37,523 bases of DNA. Source: Chitinophagaceae bacterium. Its GTDB lineage: Bacteria; Bacteroidota; Bacteroidia; Chitinophagales; Chitinophagaceae. The DNA lies in contig SCQT01000023.1 in assembly GCA_004322015.1 (NCBI GenBank), forward strand, positions 1-37,523. The letters are read 5' to 3'. Below are positions 1-8,387 of this stretch, one piece after another. A model generated the notes under the pieces. That model had not been told where the DNA came from. It did no database searches and saw only the letters and a program-made list of their open reading frames with translations. Position 1 is the stretch's first letter, and every line of letters starts with the position of its first letter. The translations under genes were made by a program, and so were the position numbers.

Positions 1-544
1 TCTTACCGAAGAAAGTTTGAATCACATGGATGCGGCGCACGGAGGAGTTTCTTATTATAAATATAATAATCCGAACAACCCCAATGACCCATTAAACGGA
101 GCAGGTATTGAAACCAATAAAGCAACCGGACCCAATGGTGAAACTGTTTATCACGATGGTATTAAAATGGGCGGCGTATTTCCTGATGGAACACCTAATA
201 CCTATGTTACTTCGCAGTTCTACTATTATTGGGATACCTACAACTGGGGTGGTCCTCAGTACGGCAACTCTGAATATTTTAAATACATAGAAACTAACAC
301 CTATTGGAAAATGAGGGAAATATCTTTATCTTATACATTCCCCGAATTTATTGCCAGAAAATTAAAGGCTAATAAATTGGAATTGTCTGTTTTTGGCCGA
401 AATCTGTTTTACCTGTACAGGACCATTAAAGATATGGATGCCGAACAGCTTACTGCCGGATTGAATTGGGCACAGAACCTGAGTAATGCGGGTAGCCAGC
501 CATCTACACGCACTTTTGGAATATCTATTAGAGCAAGCTTTTAA
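1..544 (+). CDS. SusC/RagA-family TonB-dependent receptor, C-terminal part (5' end outside window)
   Basis: This is the last ~180 residues of an outer-membrane TonB-dependent receptor of the SusC/RagA family, which imports oligosaccharides or other large ligands together with a SusD lipoprotein. The reading frame is open from base 2, so the gene starts upstream of the window. The C-terminus shows the family pattern: a Tyr- and Asn-rich loop region, then YWKMREISLSYTFP, LELSVFGRNLF and the closing strand TRTFGISIRASF ending in Phe, the usual outer-membrane insertion signal. A SusD-like gene follows 27 bases after the stop, as expected for a susCD operon. Ligand specificity cannot be read from this fragment. 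Confidence 0.93.
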   Translation, partial: LTEESLNHMDAAHGGVSYYKYNNPNNPNDPLNGAGIETNKATGPNGETVYHDGIKMGGVFPDGTPNTYVTSQFYYYWDTYNWGGPQYGNSEYFKYIETNTYWKMREISLSYTFPEFIARKLKANKLELSVFGRNLFYLYRTIKDMDAEQLTAGLNWAQNLSNAGSQPSTRTFGISIRASF

Positions 545-571
545 ATCCGTAAAACTTAAAAATAGACAATC

Positions 572-2173
572 ATGAAAAAGATATATATCATAGGAATTGC
601 TTTTCTGCTTGTTGTTTCTGCATGTACCAAACAACAATTTTCCAGCGCATATTCCGACCCTTCCAAGCTTGCCTCCACGACGATTGACCGCCAGTTCGCA
701 GGCTTCCTGTCATCGAATCTCAATTATGTGATGTATCATTATTGGGATTACTTTGTTGTGTATCAAAATACATTAATTCCCTGGAGCCAGACAGCCGTCA
801 CTTTGAATACCAGCGGCAGATACCTGCCCGGTGCCGCAGCAATCAGTGATTTTTGGGGCACTTATTATGGGTTTATGGCCCAGTATAAAGAGCTGCTCAG
901 GCTTAATTCCAAGCTGAGCGATGCAGATCAGAAGGCCAACCGGATTTATATTATTGCGGCAACAATCTACTACTACGATTACACGCAAAAAGCGGTTGAT
1001 CTTTGGGGAGATATTCCGTGGAGCGGGGCAGGTCTTTTGGGAACAAAGGGAGGAAACTTCCAGGCAGCAACTACTTCTGCCAAATATGACGATGCGGCAA
1101 GTATCTACACTAAAATGCTGGATGACCTTAAAGGATTTTCGGACGAACTGAATTCAATTTCAGTTCCCACAAGTGTAGAAACTACTATGCAAACAGAGGA
1201 TTTTATAAATCATGGGGACGTTAACAAGTGGAAAAAATATTGCAATTCTTTGCGTGTCCGCTTGTTGACCAGGATAAGCGGTGTTCCTTCGTTTCAGTCG
1301 AGAGTTAGCAGTGAATTGGCAAGCATTACCGGAAACCCAACTACCTATCCGGTTGTTGCTACAGACGCTGACAATATCATGGTAAAAGTAGTGGACATCA
1401 AAAGCGCTATTAACAATGGTTCCAATACAGGAGCTTCTTCTGATTTCTTAACAGGATTAATCGGATGGGGCGAGGCCGATAGGGCTAATAAGCAAATGAT
1501 TGATTTGATGAACGCCAATTCCGATCCAAGGTTGAGAGCTATGTTTGAACCTGGGACAAATGCGGCAGGAGTTTATAATGGATTAGATCCAACCCTGCCC
1601 AACACTGCTCAATCCACTATTTTGAATGCTGGTACGATTGCCCGTTATAACCGTTCTACGCTTACTCAGAACAATTACATTCCCGGTATTTTGATAGACG
1701 CAGCCGAAACTGAATTGAGCTTAGCCGAATATTATCTGAATGCCGGTAATGCTGCTGCTGCAGAGGCTGCTTATAATGCAGGAATTACGCAATCTATCAA
1801 TTATTATTATTGGCTGCGTACACTTAGTACGGATAATGTTTCCGGTCCTTTAACGCCTTTAGGACCGAATGAAATCGCCAATTATCTTGCCAGCCCTGGC
1901 ATTGCCTGGTCAGGCACTAATGCGCAAAAATTAAATCTTATCGCCACCCAGAAATGGATTAATTACAGCGTATTGCAGCCAATGGAATGTTGGTCAGAAC
2001 TCAGGAGGTTAAAGTTACCCGTACTCACATTTTTACCGGATAACGGCGTGCAGAAGCTTCCTCCAAACAGGTGGTTATATCCTACAAATGAACAGACTTA
2101 TAACACTGCGAACTATGAGGCGGTGGCGTCAAAGGATAATCTTTCCACCAAAATCTTTTGGGATGTAAAATAA
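572..2173 (+). CDS. SusD/RagB-like nutrient-binding outer-membrane lipoprotein (SusD-like_2 type)
   Basis: Predicted surface lipoprotein of 533 residues that caps the SusC-type receptor encoded just upstream and captures its ligand. The N-terminus MKKIYIIGIAFLLVVSAC is a lipoprotein signal with lipid-anchored Cys18. The segment YTQKAVDLWGDIPWS (about residues 135-150) is typical of the SusD/RagB outer-membrane lipoprotein family related to PF12771, which is distinct from the SusD type at 35810. The C-terminal segment with TQKWINYSVLQPMECWSELRRLKLP and RWLYPTNEQTYN also matches this group. Length fits the family (about 480-550). It is the last gene of its operon, closed by a strong terminator 28 bases downstream. 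The ligand is unknown; no adjacent enzyme or regulator hints at it. Confidence 0.93.
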   Translation: MKKIYIIGIAFLLVVSACTKQQFSSAYSDPSKLASTTIDRQFAGFLSSNLNYVMYHYWDYFVVYQNTLIPWSQTAVTLNTSGRYLPGAAAISDFWGTYYGFMAQYKELLRLNSKLSDADQKANRIYIIAATIYYYDYTQKAVDLWGDIPWSGAGLLGTKGGNFQAATTSAKYDDAASIYTKMLDDLKGFSDELNSISVPTSVETTMQTEDFINHGDVNKWKKYCNSLRVRLLTRISGVPSFQSRVSSELASITGNPTTYPVVATDADNIMVKVVDIKSAINNGSNTGASSDFLTGLIGWGEADRANKQMIDLMNANSDPRLRAMFEPGTNAAGVYNGLDPTLPNTAQSTILNAGTIARYNRSTLTQNNYIPGILIDAAETELSLAEYYLNAGNAAAAEAAYNAGITQSINYYYWLRTLSTDNVSGPLTPLGPNEIANYLASPGIAWSGTNAQKLNLIATQKWINYSVLQPMECWSELRRLKLPVLTFLPDNGVQKLPPNRWLYPTNEQTYNTANYEAVASKDNLSTKIFWDVK

Positions 2174-2200
2174 AATCAAATTATTGTTCTCATTCCGAGG

Positions 2201-2236
2201 GGCTGCTCCATATTATTTATACGGAGCAGCCTTTTT
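2201..2236 (+). terminator. Intrinsic terminator of the left susCD operon
   Basis: A perfect 9-bp stem GGCTGCTCC (2201-2209) / GGAGCAGCC (2223-2231) with a 13-base AT-rich loop is followed directly by TTTTT (2232-2236). It lies 28 bases after the SusD stop codon. This is a textbook rho-independent terminator. Confidence 0.9.
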
Positions 2237-2349
2237 ATTTACAATACTTTAACGTGAATTCGAATACCAAATTTGAAGCTATACTGGATGGATGGCAGAT
2301 TGATACCTGAACACCCTGATGAATTAGAATCCGATATAAACATGAATGA

Positions 2350-2541
2350 AGCATTGGCAGGAGTACCCCGATTAGGCGATTATGGGGGCGGAAACTTCGG
2401 ATCGTCAATGAAAAAGCAGATGAGTACGATTACTATTATACCGGCCGCTATATTTCTTATGAATGGGATGGAGCCAATATGCGTATTACTAACTTTGAAG
2501 CAGCCGATCAGTTTGTGAAAAGAGAATATCGTAAAGAGTGA
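2350..2541 (+). pseudogene. Decayed coding fragment, family not recognised
   Basis: This frame is open from a TGA at 2347 to a TGA at 2539 but has no convincing start codon. It encodes a 63-residue, strongly protein-like end: LRIVNEKADEYDYYYTG, then RYISYEWDGANMRITNFEA and ADQFVKREYRKE. A second frame running from 2273 (GRLIPEHPDELESD, then NEALAGVPRLGDYGGG) overlaps it, so a larger gene may have been broken by a frameshift near 2390 and by loss of its 5' part. Composition is like the neighbouring genes. I do not recognise the family, and the coding call rests only on amino-acid composition and pattern. Confidence 0.4.
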
Positions 2542-2638
2542 GGGGAGTTAGAATTGTAATTAATAGATACGATGTCCTGTTAAGCAGTGACAAGGTTTTG
2601 ATAAACAAAATTTTTCATACCTTGCAGCATCATTATAA

Positions 2639-2711
2639 GCGGAAGTAGCTCAGTTGGTAGAGCATCAGCTTCCCAAGCTGAGGGTCGCGGGTTCGAATCC
2701 CGTTTTCCGCT
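2639..2711 (+). tRNA. tRNA-Gly (anticodon CCC)
   Basis: A complete cloverleaf can be drawn. The acceptor stem GCGGAAG (2639-2645) pairs with TTTCCGC (2704-2710) with one G-U pair. The anticodon stem TCAGC/GCTGA encloses the loop TTCCCAA with anticodon CCC. The T stem GCGGG/CCCGT encloses TTCGAAT. The discriminator base is T, as usual for bacterial glycine tRNAs. CCA is not encoded. The anticodon reads GGG codons. Two 109-bp units that duplicate its 3' half follow directly. Confidence 0.96.
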
Positions 2712-2929
2712 CGAAGAGAAGTTATTTTTTAAGAGATAAGTTGAGAGTCGCGGGCCATGACGTTGCGGAGCAAGTCATGGTGCTGACTAAGACGTCAGCA
2801 TTCGAATCCCGTTTTCCGCTCGAAGAGAAGTTATTTTTTAAGAGATAAGTTGAGAGTCGCGGGCCATGACGTTGCGGAGCAAGTCATGGTGCTGACTAAG
2901 ACGTCAGCATTTGAATCCCGTTTTCCGCT
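2712..2929 (+). repeat. Two tandem 109-bp tRNA-tail repeats with inserted double hairpin
   Basis: Units 2712-2820 and 2821-2929 are identical except for one C/T difference (2803 versus 2912). Each begins with a 25-base A-rich spacer. Next comes a copy of the tRNA-Gly from the 3' side of the anticodon loop to the T stem (2737-2754 matches 2674-2691 at 15 of 18 bases), and each unit ends with the tRNA T loop and 3' acceptor strand. Between T stem and T loop, at 2755-2800 and 2864-2909, sits a 46-base insert made of two hairpins. One is CCATGAC/GTCATGG with an inner TTGC/GCAA, the other TGCTGAC/GTCAGCA. No 5' half of a tRNA is present, so these are not tRNA genes. Confidence 0.9.
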
Positions 2930-3050
2930 CGAAACAGGAAATTGAGTAACTTAATCAACGGTAATTCACTCTTTATATGGTGAAGACAAGCCTTGTTTAT
3001 TCCTCCGAAAGATTTTATCTTTAAGTTTTTATCATTTATCTTAAATTACG

Positions 3051-4712
3051 ATGTTCCCGAAAATCAACCCCCTTCAAACAAAAGCCTGGAAACAACTGAA
3101 AGAGCATGCCGACTGGATGACAGGCGCTCGTGTGCGCAAATTATTTGCCCAGGATCCTCAGCGTTTTGACAAATTTCATTTGCAATTAGAAGATATTTTA
3201 TTTGATTATTCGAAAAATATTATCACTGAAGAAACAATTGAATTATTGCTCGATCTTGCGAATGAATGCCAGGTGAAAGAAGCCATGGAAGCCATGTTCA
3301 CCGGCGAACATATTAATCAGACAGAAGATCGTGCAGTATTGCATGTGGCATTACGTAATGTAAGCAATGAACCGGTATTTGATCAGGGAAAGGATGTGAT
3401 GCCTGAGGTAAATGCCGTTTTAAATAAGATGAAAACTTTTTCAGAAAAGGTTCATCACGGTGAATGGACAGGTTACACCGGAAAGAAGATCAGGTATATC
3501 GTGAATATCGGTATCGGCGGCTCTGATCTGGGGCCGGTGATGGTCACAGAAGCATTGAAACATTATTGGAAGCCGGATATTCATCCCTATTTTGTTTCGA
3601 ATGTAGATGGCACACAAATAGTAGAAACATTAAAATTAGTTGATCCGGAGGAAACACTTTTCTTAATTGCTTCCAAAACATTCACCACCCAGGAGACCAT
3701 GACCAATGCCCGTACGGCGCGTGACTGGTTTCTGAAGTCCGCTAAAGATGAGGTATATATTAAAAAACATTTTGTTGCCCTCAGCACCAATGAAAAAGAT
3801 GTGACCGGGTTCGGTATTGATCCCGATAATATGTTTGAATTCTGGGATTGGGTTGGCGGTCGTTATTCGTTGTGGTCCGCCATCGGATTAAGCATTGTGC
3901 TGAGCATCGGTTATGATAATTTCCATCAGATGCTTGCCGGCGCCCATTCGGTAGATCAGCATTTCAGACATACTGAATTTTCCATGAATATTCCCGTGAT
4001 CATGGCGCTCATAGGCTTATGGTATCGCAATTTCTTTGGGACGGAAACTGAAGCTATTCTTCCTTATGATCAGTACATGCATCGCTTTGCAGCTTATTTC
4101 CAGCAGGGAAATATGGAAAGCAACGGTAAGCATGTGGACAGAAACGGTGAACCCGTCCATTGGCAAACCGGTCCTATTGTGTGGGGAGAACCGGGCACGA
4201 ACGGGCAACATGCTTTTTATCAACTGATACATCAGGGAACACCGGCAATTCCCTGTGATTTCATTGCACCGGCCATCAGCCATAATCCTGTCGGAGAACA
4301 TCATCCTATATTACTTTCCAATTTCTTCGCACAAACGGAAGCGTTGATGAACGGTAAGACCGAAGATGAAGTACGATCTGAAATGGAAAAAGCAGGAAAA
4401 TCAGAGGAAGAAATGACCAGGGTATTACCATACAGGGTTTTTACAGGGAACAAACCCACTAATTCTTTCTTGATAAAAGAAATTACCCCTTATACTTTAG
4501 GTAGTTTAATAGCTCTATACGAGCATAAAATATTCGTACAGGGTGTTATCTGGAATATCTTCAGCTTTGATCAATGGGGTGTAGAATTGGGGAAACAACT
4601 GGCTAAAAACATTTTACCTGATTTACAACATGACGATCCGTTAACGACGCATGATTCTTCCACTAACGGGTTAGTGAATGCGTATAAGCAGATGAGGAAA
4701 GGGCAGGCCTAA
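3051..4712 (+). CDS. pgi: Glucose-6-phosphate isomerase
   Basis: Cytoplasmic enzyme interconverting glucose 6-phosphate and fructose 6-phosphate in glycolysis and gluconeogenesis. At 553 residues it has the usual length of the long bacterial/eukaryotic form. Visible motifs are GIGGSDLGP (154-162) for phosphate binding, [16 protein letters not shown] (263-278, first PGI signature), GNMESNGK with catalytic Glu356, QLIHQG with His394, and [15 protein letters not shown] (506-520) with Lys515. The ATG at 3051 gives the expected N-terminus. About 30 bases upstream lies a TTGT...TATCTTTA arrangement (2993-3023) that partly resembles the Bacteroidota -33/-7 promoter, which I hold only loosely. Its stop codon overlaps the convergent PAP2 gene by 4 bases. 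Confidence 0.98.
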   Translation: MFPKINPLQTKAWKQLKEHADWMTGARVRKLFAQDPQRFDKFHLQLEDILFDYSKNIITEETIELLLDLANECQVKEAMEAMFTGEHINQTEDRAVLHVALRNVSNEPVFDQGKDVMPEVNAVLNKMKTFSEKVHHGEWTGYTGKKIRYIVNIGIGGSDLGPVMVTEALKHYWKPDIHPYFVSNVDGTQIVETLKLVDPEETLFLIASKTFTTQETMTNARTARDWFLKSAKDEVYIKKHFVALSTNEKDVTGFGIDPDNMFEFWDWVGGRYSLWSAIGLSIVLSIGYDNFHQMLAGAHSVDQHFRHTEFSMNIPVIMALIGLWYRNFFGTETEAILPYDQYMHRFAAYFQQGNMESNGKHVDRNGEPVHWQTGPIVWGEPGTNGQHAFYQLIHQGTPAIPCDFIAPAISHNPVGEHHPILLSNFFAQTEALMNGKTEDEVRSEMEKAGKSEEEMTRVLPYRVFTGNKPTNSFLIKEITPYTLGSLIALYEHKIFVQGVIWNIFSFDQWGVELGKQLAKNILPDLQHDDPLTTHDSSTNGLVNAYKQMRKGQA

Positions 4713-5389
4713 ACCTCTCGTTTTTGAGCCGCCCATTTTTCTTTACGAAAGGAAAAAGATTTTCCGACCACAGATCCTATCACAAATCCGAAGATAGCTC
4801 CTGCCACAAAATCTGAAAACCAGTGGATGCTCATGGACACGCCGGCACCAATAAATAAGGCATATAACGGCATTAAATATCTTATCCGTTTATTTCCCCG
4901 AAACATAAAAAATAAGGTGAAAGCCATTGCGCAAGCCACCGTAGTGTGCGAAGACGGCCATCCCCAGAATATGCCGCCTCTCCAGAAGCCAAAGCGGAAT
5001 ACCCGGCTGGTGTCAAGTAAAGCATCGTGACCATGAAACCGCGGCCCGGGTCTTCCCGTAAATGCTTTATAGCACGAAGCGACCAGCCATCCGGTAAAAG
5101 CTGCCTGCCCTAATGCCCATCCTATATTTCTGATAAGGAAATTCTTCAGGAGCAGTCCAAGAAGCAACAGGATAACGGGCACTAAAACCGGCACAAAGAA
5201 ACCAATCCAGACTGCAGGAAATAATAAGTGCTGGACAGTTGAATGGTGAAAATATAAGAAATATTTCCAGTCAAAATCTGTGGTAACTATCACAAATGTC
5301 AGTATGATGGCCGATAAATGGAACAGGAGATTTCTGCCTGAAAAGATTTTCAGGAAATTGGGAATGAAACGATAAAACAGTGGAAACAT
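4709..5389 (-). CDS. PAP2-superfamily membrane phosphatase-like protein
   Basis: Integral membrane protein of 226 residues with about six hydrophobic segments, related to type 2 phosphatidic acid phosphatases that act on lipid phosphates such as undecaprenyl pyrophosphate or phosphatidylglycerophosphate. Motif 2 is intact as WPSSHTT (144-150, His148). Motif 3 is present as [11 protein letters not shown] with His189 and Asp193. Motif 1 reads [10 protein letters not shown] (from Lys108), so the usual Arg-Pro at +7/+8 is Gly-Pro, and the Arg normally six residues before the motif 3 His is Gly183. The gene lies 44 bases after the MFS gene on the same strand, probably in one operon. The substrate is unknown, and activity is uncertain because of the altered motifs. 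Confidence 0.88.
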   Translation of the reverse strand: MFPLFYRFIPNFLKIFSGRNLLFHLSAIILTFVIVTTDFDWKYFLYFHHSTVQHLLFPAVWIGFFVPVLVPVILLLLGLLLKNFLIRNIGWALGQAAFTGWLVASCYKAFTGRPGPRFHGHDALLDTSRVFRFGFWRGGIFWGWPSSHTTVACAMAFTLFFMFRGNKRIRYLMPLYALFIGAGVSMSIHWFSDFVAGAIFGFVIGSVVGKSFSFRKEKWAAQKREV

Positions 5390-5433
5390 GAGATGCTTTT
5401 TAAAATGATGCTCTCAAACGATCTTATTAATAA

Positions 5434-6654
5434 TTATTTTACCCGGCTTATTTTCCTTTTTGCCGATAATAAGAATTTTTCTTTCCTGAATACCGGCAAT
5501 GCAATGATAGCAAGAATTAATTGAAATATGGAAAAAATGATCAATGCGTTAATGAGGCTTAGCCGGAGAGCGAGGCCAAACAAATAACTGCCTGATCCGA
5601 ACCCTGTAAAGAGCATAAAAGCCATTACACTCATTGCTTGTCCGGTTCTTTCTTTACCTGCCTGGGTAATGATCCCTGCGAGTAACGGCTGTGTAAGGTC
5701 AAAACCAATGGATAAAGTTATTACTGCAATTTTAGCTGCGGTTAATGAAATGGGAAGCAAGAGTGCAAAAGATGAAAGTGCGCCTATGGCCAGTCCTGAG
5801 GGCAATAGCCGGCTTCTGCCGAACCTGTCCGCAAGCCTTCCGATAAACGGACCGAATAAAAAGCCGGGTATGCCGTAGCCCAGCAGGGCTATGCCAATTT
5901 CTCTCCCATTTAAAAAAAAAATCCTTTGGAAATACAAGCCTAACCATGTGTACACTCCTGAAATAAATATTCCATTGAGCAATACATAAATGTAGGCGTT
6001 CCTTCCCCTTTTATTGATCAGTAACGCCTTATAGCCATTGAGTACCTCGGCAATTGTCAACCCCTTTCTTCTCACCGGAATTGCCCCCATTTTTTGATAA
6101 GCGAGGTATATCACCACCCAAACGAAAAATGCCAGTAAGCCCACAGAAAAAAACAGCATTTTCCAGCCGATAAATGATTCCAGAAATGCCCCAGCAAATG
6201 AGCCGAATGCACCTCCTCCCGCCACTGCGCCGAATATGAAACCCAATGGCCTTCCTCTTTGTTCGTAGGGATAAGTCTGTCCTATCCAGGCTAATGAAAT
6301 AGGTATTACGCCGCTTGCACCAATTCCGGCCAATGCCCTCCATAAAATTAATTGCGGGATCGAATGTGACAGGGCAGTACCTGCGGTAAGTAACGCAAAG
6401 AGGAAAAAAGATACCAGGATTATCTTTTTTGTGCCGGTTCTGTCAGCAAGTAATCCATAAAAAAGCGTAGCAATGCCGTAAGGTATTAAAAATGCCGGTA
6501 CAATAAGCCCTGTTCTCTGCTCAGATACATGGAAGAAAACAGATAACCCGGGCAGCAATGGCGCCACCATATATATCTGAAAGAAGATGATAAAAGTCGC
6601 AACAGATAAAATACGAAGTAAATATTCCCTCTTCCCGTTCCGCAAATCATTCAT
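5434..6654 (-). CDS. Major facilitator superfamily transporter
   Basis: A 406-residue inner-membrane transporter with roughly 12 hydrophobic helices. The loop between helices 2 and 3 carries the MFS motif A variant LLADRTGTKKIIL (about 71-83), and the equivalent second-half loop reads GRLADRFGRSRLLP. The region RALAGIGASGVIPISLAWIG is the typical helix 4-5 segment of drug/metabolite exporters of the DHA1 type. Substrate cannot be inferred. The ATG at 6654 gives a short cytoplasmic N-terminus (MNDLRNGKREYLLR) before helix 1. It is divergent from miaB across a 189-base gap and probably co-transcribed with the PAP2 gene. Confidence 0.93.
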   Translation of the reverse strand: MNDLRNGKREYLLRILSVATFIIFFQIYMVAPLLPGLSVFFHVSEQRTGLIVPAFLIPYGIATLFYGLLADRTGTKKIILVSFFLFALLTAGTALSHSIPQLILWRALAGIGASGVIPISLAWIGQTYPYEQRGRPLGFIFGAVAGGGAFGSFAGAFLESFIGWKMLFFSVGLLAFFVWVVIYLAYQKMGAIPVRRKGLTIAEVLNGYKALLINKRGRNAYIYVLLNGIFISGVYTWLGLYFQRIFFLNGREIGIALLGYGIPGFLFGPFIGRLADRFGRSRLLPSGLAIGALSSFALLLPISLTAAKIAVITLSIGFDLTQPLLAGIITQAGKERTGQAMSVMAFMLFTGFGSGSYLFGLALRLSLINALIIFSIFQLILAIIALPVFRKEKFLLSAKRKISRVK

Positions 6655-6812
6655 TATGTCTCATGCACTCCTGTCTGTAATTTACTTTATCGGTATAACC
6701 TGCTATATGCAGGCGTCTTGCAGTTGAATCCTGAATTGCGTGCAAAGATACATAGAATTAAATATAGCTCAAAGGCAATATGCCATTCTGTCATTTTTAA
6801 ATGATTTTCATG

Positions 6813-6820
6813 TACCTTTG
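6813..6820 (+). promoter_or_regulatory. Probable -7 box of the miaB promoter
   Basis: TACCTTTG matches the Bacteroidota primary-sigma -7 consensus TAnnTTTG exactly and lies 24 bases before the miaB start. A weak TTCTG at 6786-6790 sits at the distance expected for a -33 element. The call is based on consensus matching only. Confidence 0.5.
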
Positions 6821-6843
6821 TTTGTTAAAATTAAAAATGAAAA

Positions 6844-8277
6844 ATGTTTGAGACGACCTTTAAATATCATGATGAGTCCAGGCAGGGGGAGGCTTATTCG
6901 GCACCCATTTTGGAGAGAAAAGCCTTTGAAAAAAAGTTTTATATTGAAAGTTACGGGTGCCAGATGAATTTTAATGACAGCGAAATCGTGGCTTCTATTT
7001 TGCAAAAAGAGGGGTTTGGCGCCACCGCGAGTTATGAAGATGCTGATATTGTTTTAATTAACACGTGTGCCATTCGTGAAAAGGCAGAGCAAACTGTCCG
7101 GAAACGTTTGAATGCTTTCAATAGTGTCAAAAAACAACGTCCGGAAATGTTGGTGGGCGTGCTGGGTTGCATGGCTGAAAGATTGAAAGCCCAACTGCTG
7201 GAAGAAGAAAAGTTAGTGGATCTCGTAGTGGGCCCGGATGCTTACAGAACTTTACCATCATTAATCGTAGGGGCTGAAAGCGGGCAAAAATCCGTCAATG
7301 TATTATTAAGCCGTGAAGAAACATACGCGGATATCAGCCCTGTTCGTTTGAACAGTAACGGTGTCACTGCTTTTGTTTCCATCATGCGCGGGTGCAATAA
7401 TATGTGCACCTTTTGCGTAGTACCTTTCACACGCGGACGTGAACGCAGCCGCGATCCGCATTCCATTGAGAGAGAATGCATAGAATTATTGGAGAAGGGT
7501 TATAAAGAAGTAACGCTATTGGGACAAAACGTAGATTCCTATGCCGCCTCTCTGACCGGAGGGGGGGATCGGGGGGGACAAGAGGTAGTTACTTTTGCAG
7601 ATCTATTGGAACGCGTGGCAAAAATTGACCCGTCTTTACGGGTGCGTTTCAGTACCTCCCATCCGAAAGATATCACGGAAGATGTACTTCATACGATGGC
7701 CAGGTATGAGAATATCTGCAAGTATATTCATCTTCCCGTTCAAAGCGGCAGCACGGAAGTGCTGCAACGTATGAATCGTACCTATACGCGGGAGTGGTAC
7801 CTGAATAAAGTAAAACGGATCCGGGAGATTATGCCTGAATGCGGTATTTCGACAGATGTCATTACCGGCTTTTGTGGTGAAACGGAACCTGATCATGCAC
7901 AGACACTGAGCCTCATGGAGCAGGTAAAGTATGATATGGCTTATATGTTTATGTATTCGGAAAGGCCTGGTACGTTAGCTGCACGGCGGTATAAAGATGA
8001 CGTTCCGGAAGAAGTGAAAAAAAGAAGGCTGAGTGAAATTGTGGCTTTACAGCAAGATCATCAGGCAGGGAAAATGAAGCAGGATATTGGGAAAACTTAT
8101 ACTATTTTAATTGAAGGAGATTCGAAGAGAAGTACAGATGACTGGTGCGGCAGAAATGACCAGAATAAAATGGTGGTTTTTCCCAAAACAAATGATACTA
8201 TTAAAAAGGGTGACTACGTGCGGGTAAAAATTAATCGCTGTACCGCTGCGACATTAATTGGAGAGATAATGAAATGA
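6844..8277 (+). CDS. miaB: tRNA-2-methylthio-N6-dimethylallyladenosine synthase
   Basis: Radical-SAM methylthiotransferase that adds the 2-methylthio group to i6A37 of tRNAs reading U-starting codons. The 477-residue protein shows the N-terminal MTTase cluster cysteines Cys39 ([11 protein letters not shown]), Cys75 (NTCAIRE) and Cys109 (LGCMAERL). The radical-SAM motif is [19 protein letters not shown] with Cys184, Cys188 and Cys191. A C-terminal TRAM domain for tRNA binding covers about residues 405-476. After GQNVDSY there is a Gly-rich insertion encoded by two G7 runs (7561-7567 and 7571-7577). It heads a same-strand run of genes through yihY, although the 110-base gap to the next gene may hold a separate promoter. 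Confidence 0.98.
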   Translation: MFETTFKYHDESRQGEAYSAPILERKAFEKKFYIESYGCQMNFNDSEIVASILQKEGFGATASYEDADIVLINTCAIREKAEQTVRKRLNAFNSVKKQRPEMLVGVLGCMAERLKAQLLEEEKLVDLVVGPDAYRTLPSLIVGAESGQKSVNVLLSREETYADISPVRLNSNGVTAFVSIMRGCNNMCTFCVVPFTRGRERSRDPHSIERECIELLEKGYKEVTLLGQNVDSYAASLTGGGDRGGQEVVTFADLLERVAKIDPSLRVRFSTSHPKDITEDVLHTMARYENICKYIHLPVQSGSTEVLQRMNRTYTREWYLNKVKRIREIMPECGISTDVITGFCGETEPDHAQTLSLMEQVKYDMAYMFMYSERPGTLAARRYKDDVPEEVKKRRLSEIVALQQDHQAGKMKQDIGKTYTILIEGDSKRSTDDWCGRNDQNKMVVFPKTNDTIKKGDYVRVKINRCTAATLIGEIMK

Positions 8278-8387
8278 AGGAAGGGAAAAGATTGATCCCA
8301 TCCGAATGATAAAAAGAGATTTCCGGTATTTAAAAAAACAATTCTTCATAATTTATTGGATAAAGATTCACAAAGATAATTTGATCC

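Noticed and set aside
2654-2848. 64-codon open frame across the tRNA and first tail repeat
   Set aside because: It is created by the tRNA and its duplicated 3' half; the translation has no protein-like pattern and repeats only because the DNA does.
2712-2929. Possibility that the tandem units are additional tRNA genes
   Set aside because: They lack the 5' acceptor strand, D arm and anticodon, and the T arm is split by 46 bases, so no cloverleaf can form.
3051-6654. Possible functional link between pgi and the convergent PAP2-MFS genes
   Set aside because: They only share a 4-base convergent overlap; there is no common promoter or pathway evidence.
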